This document shows, in pieces, positions 55,022-64,000 of a stretch of DNA of 64,000 nt (position 1 is the first letter of the stretch; each line of letters starts with the position of its first letter). The notes under the pieces are model-generated. The model saw only the letters and a program-made list of their open reading frames with translations. It had not been told where the DNA came from and ran no database searches. The DNA comes from Sesamum alatum (taxonomy: Eukaryota > Streptophyta > Magnoliopsida > Lamiales > Pedaliaceae): assembly GCA_034509735.1 (NCBI GenBank), contig JACGWO010000005.1, forward strand, positions 14,683,264 to 14,747,263. The letters are read 5' to 3'. Both the position numbers and the translations under genes were made by a program.

Positions 55022-56930
55022 TGTTAGAATGGTGACCATGAAGCCAATCTTGTTAGGCGAATTGTAACCTATGCCTGAACAATTTCCAAGTTTTAATAAA
55101 CCTTGATGAATAAGAAAGTGATATTCATCTGGCTCATACTTTGTCTGTGTTCACTTTTACTACTTTGTAACTGTTCACTACACAAACAAAGCCCACAGAC
55201 TGAGATCACATTTCGGGGACTGGGACTACGCTTGGAGGTAGGTTCATAAAATCAGTTCCGCCGAATCAGTCTGAAAATCTCCAAGTCAAGGAATCTCGGG
55301 AAATGGGTATCGAGAATCCACTTGAGGGTTGCACTAAGCATCTGCTGTCGTGTTTCATCGACGAGTGACGAGGGTCGTCTATGTAGTGCTAGTGGGTCAG
55401 CTTGCTAGGGAGCAGCTGACTGAGGTGACTTGCGGGAACCGTCTTACGGAGGACCTTGAGTAGGGTCGGATAGGTATGATGTGAGTTCCCAGTTCCAACG
55501 GTACAGGTCAATCCTTTGACTTGAGGAATTGCTGAGTTTACCTGTACACCGTGTCTGTATCTTAGGTATGGTGAGAGATTGCCAAAACACAGTTGCTGAG
55601 TAGTCATAAACCATATCTAGTGCAGCCATGATGTGCAACGTGATAGTAGTTTCCAAGAAAGGATCTGTCTCCTATCAAGAGCGTTGACAGTAGCATCTCA
55701 CTATACTCTGAGTCTTGTCCCTAAAATCTATGGCCACAGTAACTGAACAGGAGGGAAGGATTCCCTGGGGTATTTAGTATAGGACAGGCCGACACTTAGG
55801 TCCAAGATGGGTACTTATGTATCCGTGCCCTAGACCCTAAGTGGTGAGACTGTAGACGGAAGGATAGATGTACTGTAGATCCTAAATGTTCACCACCCCA
55901 TGCACATTCACCTAGTCTCTAGTGTCATGAACCGTTGCTAGACGGCCACCCATGGTAACGGATGGATTTTAGGAATCCGACCAAGTCTAGCTGAAGGTGA
56001 ACCTAAAGAGTCACACACAATCCGCACACATAATGTATTTAATTTAGAATTAAATATTTGGAGAGAGATGGAATGATTAAATTAGATTAACCGGATCTTT
56101 CTTATCTTGGAAAAATTTATTCCTTTTATTAGATGAAAGGAATTTATCTAATAAATTAGATTTATTGAAATTTGATTTAATGGGCTTAGAATAAATACTA
56201 ATATTTATTTTATTTATTTCTTGCCCTTTGGATTATTTAAATTGGATTTAAATATTCCATTAAATTAATGAGTGGTTGAGATTGAAAAGGGAGATGGATG
56301 ATTAGGATTGGTTTGACCAAGAAGCTAGCTTTGACTAGGATTTGACTAGGTCAAATCCTATTCCAAGAGGAGTCTTCCAAAGAGTGGGAACTAGAAGAGG
56401 AATAGGATTCTTCCTCTATATATATGCCTAACTCTTCACTCCTTTCCTTTTTTCCCAAGATACTCTCTTTGTTCTTTTGTTCTATAGAATTGAACTAAAG
56501 GAGGATTGATCTCGTTAATTTATAGCGTCTGATCAATCCGTCCTATCAAAATAAAATACACTTAGTTTTTCACTAGCACGAGGATCAAGATACGTGGGCG
56601 GATTGCGTGTACGAATTAGAGGGTCTCAACTCGAGATCTTGGAGCAAAACAGGGAACAACGCGAGTAGCGGTTCGAAGACAAAACGACAACCGGGTAGGT
56701 TTTCGGTTTTGTGAATTCCGTCCTTTAAACCCTATGGCCTCCATGAATTTTTGTTTATTTTTTCATTCATGAGATACACTGAATGCCCGGGAGATTCAAG
56801 GGAACACCCCTTGAACGTCTATATTTAATTCTTGTTTATGGCATGTTTTAAATTATTGCAATTTTATTATACCGCGCTTCCGCATTCGCGTTACTCCCGA
56901 AACGATCCACACGCCTTTGCTAGGCTTTCA
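55022..56930 (+). mobile_element. solo LTR, copia family 1
   Basis: TGTTAGAATGGTGACC...TAGGCTTTCA, 1909 bp, flanked by ACAAG on both sides (55017-55021, 56931-56935). It carries the LTR core (about 55882-56015), W-boxes (56311-56357), TATA-like CTCTATATATATG (about 56416) and the U5 hairpin near 56796-56816. It is diverged from the other copies, so an older insertion. Confidence 0.93.
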
Positions 56931-58680
56931 ACAAGTCTAAAAGTCCCATTTGAGGTTTGTGAATTAGACTTGAGGTGATGAACCAAAAATTGTTGCAAAT
57001 TAAACCCATTTCGGTTAGATCGAAAAGGTCGTGTATTTAGTGGGAGTTCTTGAGCATTTAGTTGAGAATGGGATTCTCAATAAAATTCTTCCTATAAAGA
57101 CCAAGTATGACGGTCTCTGATAAAGGGAGAGATCGAGCCTCGTCGGACAGAGGTTGATTGAAGTTTCACCAAATTACCCTAGCCCGTGTAGACGTGGACT
57201 CAAAAAACTGCCAATGTGAGGAACGTGGCATTGATTTTGGAGTTACGCACTAGTATGCCATGGTTTGGCAAGCATGTGTCCTACCAAAGTCCTTCAATAG
57301 GTCAAGGGACTAGTGGGAGTCAAATAAGACCGGGTGCCTGATTTGTACAGGTTTACGGTAGAATAATGCAAATGTTACTTGTGAACATATTTTTACTTTG
57401 CTGATCACATTCCAGTCCTTTTGAGGATGTGACCCAAATACCATAGAGGTACGGGTGATTTTGCGTCAGTTCGATCGAGTTGGATGGTGATCTAAACGAC
57501 ATGCGGAGAGTGATGTTGGACATCGCTGTCGGATTTATGGCAAGGAGCCATGAAATCCGCTAGAAAGATATTCAAACAAGGTTTGAAACTCCACATAACT
57601 GAAATAATCATTTTGACGAACTCATACGGATACGACTCAGTCAGTAACGACGTAGATGATCATTGGGGAGTGAAAAATGTGTTCCAAGTGTTTAAGTGTA
57701 TAACGTCTCGTTCATTGTGGATGAATTTGAGATGTTAGGATATACTAAAACACAACCGTAACTCACGAAATTCTCCATAATACTTTTAATGGGTTCCCAC
57801 ATATATATATATATATATATATATATTGTGCATTTAGCTATTGAAGACTCAATCATGATAGACTAATGAGAAAGCTCAAATATGTAAAGGGATAAGCTGT
57901 TCAAGACCCGGTCGTGGTAAGACTGATGAGAAAGCTTAGATGCTATGGATAAAGTGTTAAACCATTCAAGACTTAGTCATGGTAGACTGATGAGAAGGCT
58001 TAGACGTTTAGCATCCCCATATCTTGGCCCTAGATAAACATGAGATCGGTGCATGGATCCGATGTTAAATGTGCTTTGACCATGGCACAACATAAATCAG
58101 GAATGTACTGAGGGGCAGAAGACAACAGTCAAGAATAATCCTTAGTACCTAAATAGGAATTAAAGATGTGTTCTCGATGCACTCGTTGTGGAGAGTTGTT
58201 TTTGGAAAGCTAAAGTGATACTAGCTTCCAGAATGTTGTGAAAAACGGTTAGTTTCCATATAGTATACACATTCGGATTTAATGATGGATGTGGTACCTT
58301 GAAATGTTGCAAGCAGGATACCACAGGTTTTCGTCATGAAAAGTCGGATGGTTGATGACATTAGGAGTCATTTTGGAAAGTGGTTATGGATGAAAACCGT
58401 CTCCATGGGATGGACGTGGTTCCTAGCACGACATAGCCAGTAGTCACCTAGGTGGCAGATAACTAGGTTGTGGCAAAGGTTATGGCCCAAGATCTCATCA
58501 CAGGATCTACGAAAAATTCTTAGACAACCACCATCTGCGAGAAGCGATGGTAGGAAGAGGTAGCATGATTGGACCGTGTTATTTCGGCAGAAAGTATAGT
58601 GGACTCACGAGACCTCAGTTGCTATCATAGATTACTTATGCTCAAAAGGATCTAAGCAAGGTGGGTAATTGACTTGATGG
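56931..58680 (+). pseudogene. copia Pol of old plus-strand element, very decayed
   Basis: No long frame remains. Recognisable traces: an integrase-like stretch near 56985-57085 (LEHLVENGIL-like, just after an RSxRG-like decay of RSDRGGEY), and near the end CACCATCTGCGAGAAGCGAT then GGTAGGAAGAGG, matching the RNase H tail (HLLREMVGRG). It is followed by a polypurine tract at 58681-58691. A TA microsatellite lies at about 57799-57827. GACTNATGAGAAAGCTTAG-type units repeat about three times at 57860-58000. Confidence 0.6.
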
Positions 58681-58691
58681 TCAAGTGGGAT
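58681..58691 (+). other. polypurine tract of old plus-strand element
   Basis: TCAAGTGGGAT occupies the place where the 3' LTR should start. Instead, one base later (58693), the end of a minus-strand family-2 LTR begins. Confidence 0.65.
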
Positions 58692-58692
58692 A

Positions 58693-60922
58693 TGAAGGAC
58701 AAGCGGATCCGCCGGGGAGCGCGAGCGGAAGCGAGAAAGCGAGGAAATAGCGTAAATTTAAATCTAATTTAAATAAACTACGAATCCCAAGGGTTTTGCC
58801 CTTGGGTGCTCAACCGGGCGTTCGATGTAGGATGTGTAAATATTGAAATGAATATTAAACACATAGGGCATAGATAAATATATATAATCAATCAAAGCGT
58901 AATAAACCGTTACCTTTGATTGTTTAGCGTATACTCCCGGCTACTTGCGTTGTTCCTTCTCCAGAATGCTCACTAAATCCAAACGTATGGATTCTCCAAA
59001 TGTGATCCACACCACACCGGAAGAAAACACACGTTCTTCTTGCTAGAAAAGAACGGGTTTAAGAAGGAATCGGTTTAAGAGAAGAACACTATGAATTAGT
59101 GCTGTCTTAAACTTACTTTGTTCTTCTTCTTGATTCAAAATCAAGTGAAGAACAAAAGTGTAAGAGAGGGAGAGAGGGTCGAGAGTTGAGAGAGAGGAGA
59201 GGGATTTTGTCTTCTCTTTTTCCTAGAAAAAGATGAATAATGAATCACTTATGCTTGGTGTTGTATATTCTCATATATATACATAATTAATGTGATTATT
59301 GGAATGTGTCTAGGTTCATCAAAGGATGTCTAGATTCATTCCAATCAATCACCATCAATTCTTCAATCAAGCCTACAAAAATTTATGGTATGATCAAAAT
59401 CATACCAAAAGGGAAGAGCTTGATTGGAGTTGATTTGTCTCTTTCCAAAAGAGATAAGTCAACATACCACCTAGCATGAAACATGGCTGATTTTGCTTCC
59501 TCCAAGGGAGCATGTCGGCCATGTTTAATTAAGGGAGAAGTCCAACTTCTTCCTATTCCAAAATAGGAATTATTTCTCCTCTCGGGTATAATTTAACGGA
59601 CCGGGTTTTATCGTAATCCAATTACGACGAATCCAACATTAAATCCAATTAAATCTCCATTTAAATTATTCTCATTGATCTTTTAATCCAATTAAAAGAT
59701 CCAATGTCTCAACGTCTCAACTTTCCGTATTTAATCAAAAATCCAATTTACCGATTAAACGAAAGCCCGATACAATATCGGCCCGTCCATCCAATGGACT
59801 TTCCCTTAAGTAATCAAATTACTTATTTATCCTTCGAGATTGACTCCAAGTCAATCTCTCAACCTCCTCGGTGATTTGTGTGTGACCCTTTAGGTTCACC
59901 CTCAGCTAGACTTGGGCCCGTGTCCCACAAGGGCCCGTTACCATGGGTTGACCGTCTAGCAACGGTCCATGGCACTAGAGACTAGGTGAATTGGCGTGAA
60001 CATTTAGGCACCGATTCCATACGGGTACGATCCTTCCGTCTACCGTCTCCCGGCCTTAGTCTAGGGCATGGAATTGGGCGTCGGTTCCCATCCTTGACTA
60101 GGAATCTATGCTTAATACTCGAGACCACATATGCTTCATTGCGTCGACACAGGAAACCATTCCCTGTTCGACCAACCACTGTGGCCACAGCTTTAAACAG
60201 CATGAACGTGTCTCCGAGTGCATAGGAGATACCTCTGTTACATACTGACAGGGGACGGATCCTCTTCTTGGAATCCACCGTCCTCGCTACACATTCCGAC
60301 TGCACTGGACAAGGCTTATGATAATCATCTTACAGAATGATTACCTCTCGCCAGATCCAAAATACAGCCGCCCTATACACACGACTGCCATGATTCCTCA
60401 AGTCTGAGGATTACTCCCGTACTATAGGAACCGGGGAAAACCAATCGTACCAACCAAGCCTCCAAGGCTTCCATATGATGATCCTCGCGAGTCAGTCCAG
60501 TCGGCTTGACCCTAGTCGACCAGCCCATCAAGATCGTGTAGGCGTCCCACGCCTGTCGCCGATGAAACACGACACTCATCAAATGAACATGACTCTTGAC
60601 GCAAGTCTCAATAGGACACTCGATGCCCTGTCTCGAGGTCCTCGACTGGGAACGTTTCAGACCCAACTCTTAATCAGTTGGTTTCATGATCACCATCCAA
60701 TGCGTGGCCCAACTGCACGAGTTGTTATCCATGGTCTGTGGACTTTGTTGCGATATAAGTTAAACACCGTTTTAACAAATGTGAAATGAGCGCAACAAAG
60801 TAAGCACCAGAAGTGATAAATACTCATTTTATTCATCACATAATAATATTACATTTACATCGATTTGTGTAATAGGTTACAAATCGCCAAACCTATTGGC
60901 TTTCTGGTCACCTATTCTAACA
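58693..60922 (-). mobile_element. 3' LTR, copia family 2 (minus strand)
   Basis: As written it starts TGAAGGACAAGCGGATCC and ends GTCACCTATTCTAACA. The LTR is 2230 bp and reads TGTTAGAATAGGTGACCAG from 60922 on the minus strand. It is homologous throughout to 841-3045 in the opposite orientation. It has the hairpin 58786-58806 and the LTR core about 59880-60010. It is followed on its inner side by the polypurine tract and pol of the same element. Confidence 0.9.
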
Positions 60923-60933
60923 ATCTCCCACTT
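60923..60933 (-). other. polypurine tract (minus strand)
   Basis: ATCTCCCACTT as written is the complement of AAGTGGGAGAT and lies directly inside the 3' LTR. Confidence 0.85.
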
Positions 60934-60936
60934 GAC

Positions 60937-63900
60937 CTAAAGCCAATCACCCATTGACCTCAAACCCGTCTTAACCAGATGCTGAGTATGGGCAACTTGC
61001 GACATGGGCTTAGTAAGTGGATCTGCTATGTTTTCTGTGGAGCTGACTCGGTCCATCCGAACATCACCCCTGCTAACCATCTCTCGGAGCAGATGTAGCG
61101 TCTAAGAATATGCTTGGATCGGTGATGAGATCTCGGTTCCTTTGCTTGTGCTATAGCCCCGTTGTTATCGCAGAAGATAACCACTGGCTCAGCGATGCTA
61201 GGTACTACACCCAACTCTTGGATATAGCTCTTCATCCAAACCGCCTCCTTAGCAGCTTCCAAAGCCGCTATGTATTTAAAACTCTATGGTGGAGTCCGCC
61301 GTGGTAGCCTACTTGGAACCCTTCTAAGTAACCACGCCACCATTTAGTCTAAATACAAAACCATACTGAGACTTGGCATCATCGTCATCCGACTGTAAGC
61401 TAGCGTCGCTATAGCCTTCCAGTATCAACTCTCCGCCGCCGTAGATCAAGAACATGTCCTTAGTCCTTTTAGGTACTTCAGGATAGTCTTGACTGCACTC
61501 CAGTATGCCTCCCCGGTACACGATTGATATCGACTTGTTACGCTCAAAGCGAAAGCCACATCATGTCTAGTGCATTGAACAACATACTGCATGCTGCCTA
61601 CGGCTGAAGCATAGGGGATGTCCAACATCCGTTTAAGCCCCTCATCAGTCTTAGGAGACTGCTTCTTGGATAACTTAATTCCATGCCTCATAGGAAGGAA
61701 TCCTCATTTTGAGTTCTCCATCTTGAATCTCTTCAAGACTTTCTCAATGTACGAGGACTGGGCCATTCCTAACATCGTTCTAGATCGATCCCTGTAGATC
61801 TTGATGCCAAGGATGTAGGATGCCTCGCCCATATCCTTCGTGGAGAATTGTGTTGACAACCAAGCTTTAGTGGTACCCAACATTTTAGCATCATTCCCAA
61901 TGAGCAAGATGTCATCCACGTAAAGCACCAGAAACGCAACTGAGCTCCCACTAATCTTCTTGTATACACAAGGATCGGACTCATTCTTGATGAAATCATA
62001 TCCCCGTATGACTTCATCAAAACGTATGTTCCAGTTTCGGGAAGCTTGTTTGAGGCCATAGATGGACCTTTGGAGACGACAGACCTTCTTCTCTTCTCCA
62101 ACAGTTGTGAAACCTTCCGGCTGATCCATATGGATCTCTTCCTCTACAAAACCGTTGAGGAAGGCCGTTTTCACGTCCATCTGCCATATTTCATAGTCAT
62201 ACCATGCTGCTATGGCAAGCAGTATCCGAATGGACTTGGCCATTGCTACGGGCGAATAGGTTTCCTCAAAATTGACCCCGGGTCATTGAGTGTAACCTTT
62301 CGCCACAAGCCTGGCTTTGAAGGTTATAACCTCCCCGTCAGCTCCAAGCTTACGTTTGTAGACCCATTTACACCCTACGGGCTTAACCCCTTTGGGTGGA
62401 TCTACTAGGGTCCAAACCTTGTTTATACCCATCAAGTCTATCTCGGATTTCATGGCCTCAAGCCTCCGAATCGATGTCCGACATAGCTTCTCCGTACGTC
62501 TTTGGATCATTATCCAACTGACCGGTCAGGCCCAGAAATCAATACCTATCAGGTGCATGGGATACTCTGGCCGACCTACGGAGGATTGGAACAATATTAG
62601 TGGGAACTACTGGCTCAAATGTCACTGCCGCCTCTTGGGGTGCCTCACTTGATTCCTCAAGGAGCACCTCATCGCGTCGACTATCCGATGGAAAACCTTT
62701 TTCCAAGAATACTGCGTTTCGCGAGACAAAAACCTATTGCTCGGAGGGATCATAGAAATAATACCCTGCAGTTTCTTTTGGATAGCCGATGAACCTGCAT
62801 AAACTAGACCTTGAGTCCAGTTTATCTCCCACTAATCTCTTGACATATGCGAGGCAACCCCACACTTTCAAGTATTTGTAGGAGGCAGGCTTGCCATGCC
62901 ATATCTCATATGGTGTCTGGGATACCTTTTTAGATGGCGCCAAGTTCAAAACTTTGGCCGCCGTCTCAAGAGCGTATCCCCAGAAGGAAAAGGAGAGTTC
63001 GGTAAAACTCATCATGGATCGGACCATGTCCAACAAGGTCTGATTCCTCCTTTCAGACACACCATTAAGCTGCGGTGTTCCAGGAGGGGTCCACTGAGAG
63101 AGAATCCCATTCTCTTTTAGATAATCAATAAACTCACCACTCAAATACTCTCCACCTCGGTCCGACCGAAGGGCTTTGATCTTTCGACCGGTTTGGTTCT
63201 CTACTTCAAGTCTGTATTCCTTAAACCTTCCAAAGGCTTCAGACTTGTACCTCATCAGGTAAACATAACCATACCGTGAGTGATCATCGGTAAAGGTTAT
63301 GAAGTACGAGTACCCACCTCTAGCCTGAGTATTTAATGGACCACAGACATCTGTATGGATCAAATCCAATAGACCACTGGCTAGCGTACTTTGTCCAACA
63401 AAAGGTTTCTTGGTCATCTTTCCCTTTAGACAGGATTCGCAGGTCGGTAGGTTGTCCAAATCGTCTATTTCTAGACTCTTCGATTCCACCAACCTTCTTA
63501 TCCTATCTTTCGAGATTTGACCTAACCTCGCATGCCATATCTGTGTGTTATTATGATCATCACGTTTTCGTTTGTGTTCTGTAGTCATAATCCAATTAGA
63601 CTGTTGAAGTATGTACAGACCGTTGACCAATGTACCAAGCAGATGAGAAATATCATCTTTGATAATGAAAAAACCGTTTTTATTGATGGCAAATTCATAT
63701 CCCTCCTTGTCAAGGACCGGGATGGAAACAATGTTTTTAATCATGCTAGGTACATAGAAACAGTCGTTCAGTATAATCCTAACATGACTACTAATGGCTA
63801 ACTCTAGTGATCCTACGGCCTCCGCAGCAACGGCTTTGCCATCGCCTAGCCTCAGGATCATCTCATCCTTGGTTAGCCTTCTGCTTCTTTGTAGTGCCTG

Positions 63901-64000
63901 CAAATCATTGTAGATGTGAGCACCACACCCGGTATCCAATACCCATGAAGCAGAATTAGTAATCATATTAATTTCAACCACAAACACACCTGGGTTGGAG
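60937..64000 (-). pseudogene. copia protease-Pol on minus strand, broken, truncated by window end
   Basis: From the right edge, minus strand: protease SWVLDTGCGAHIYND, then VRIILNDCFYVPSMIKN, pre-integrase IWHARLGQISKDRIRRLVES with CESCLKGKM, and integrase with HTDVCGP, RSDRGGEY and NGVSERRNQ, all in one 417-codon frame (63987-62734). A frameshift there moves the rest to a new frame. The reverse transcriptase (RLVAKGYTQ; DVKTAFLNGFVEEE; LYVDDILLIGND) is cut by a CGA-to-TGA stop at 62283 and another at 61704. RNase H (61691-60937) has a frame excursion near 61521-61324 and ends MSQVAHTQHLVK...DWL-stop at 60937. Same lineage as the young element (over most of its length similar by eye), with a family-2 LTR. 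Inactive. Confidence 0.92.

Noticed and set aside
57860..58000. Short spaced repeats reminiscent of a CRISPR array
   Set aside because: Three diverged units in decayed plant retrotransposon DNA, no regular spacers, and a eukaryotic context.

Overview
The window looks like plant nuclear DNA, probably from a eudicot with a repeat-rich genome (the eudicot call is inference). It contains almost nothing but transposable elements inserted into one another. I see no convincing intact host gene, no RNA gene, no CRISPR array and nothing prokaryotic. Recognisable elements are long-LTR Ty1/copia retrotransposons (LTRs about 1.9-2.2 kb, primer-binding site complementary to initiator tRNA-Met), one PIF/Harbinger transposon, two CACTA transposons one inside the other, and several MITEs. 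All identifications come from reading motifs, terminal dinucleotides, target-site duplications (TSDs) and repeat-to-repeat comparison by eye; no database search was possible.

Layout. 1-3045: tail of a copia element (pol end, polypurine tract, 3' LTR) with the 3' part of another LTR inserted in pol. 3046-5548: unassigned DNA plus a probable minus-strand LTR. 5549-21757: a PIF/Harbinger transposon on the minus strand (MYB/SANT-like gene and HARBI1-like transposase gene, both broken), split by copia insertions. Those are an LTR at 6987-8963 and a copia element at 9489-19955 that itself carries a solo LTR (12971-14936). About 0.53 kb of the Harbinger gene is duplicated around them. 21761-37324: an old, heavily decayed minus-strand copia element (gag near 37.2 kb, integrase 34.4-32.9 kb, reverse transcriptase 22.3-21.9 kb). 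A 10.4-kb CACTA element (22460-32833, TSD TCT), a Mutator-like MITE and an LTR have split it. 37325-58692: a second old copia element on the plus strand. It is interrupted by a near-intact young copia element (37735-48010, TSD CTTGG), a solo LTR (49161-51160, TSD CACAC) and another solo LTR (55022-56930, TSD ACAAG). 58693-64000: the 3' LTR and pol of a minus-strand copia element that runs out of the window.

The copia elements share an architecture: a U3 with clustered WRKY-type W-boxes upstream of a TATA box (family 1), a conserved LTR core, a hairpin near the LTR 3' end whose stem covaries between families, the tRNA-Met primer site, and an unusually long leader (about 1.8-2.3 kb) before gag. 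In two elements the leader holds an extremely GC- and CpG-rich tract of about 0.5 kb. Gag and pol then follow with a CCHC knuckle, DTGCGAH protease, DDE integrase, YVDD reverse transcriptase and RNase H. The young element's two LTRs differ by only about four substitutions and five homopolymer indels, yet its coding region has a frameshift and a 17-codon gag deletion. It either moved with help from a relative, or part of the damage is homopolymer sequencing error.

Most promising for follow-up: the covarying LTR hairpins, the W-box arrays, the CpG-rich leader, the duplication junction at 9489, and a Harbinger transposase in which all three catalytic acidic residues appear replaced.
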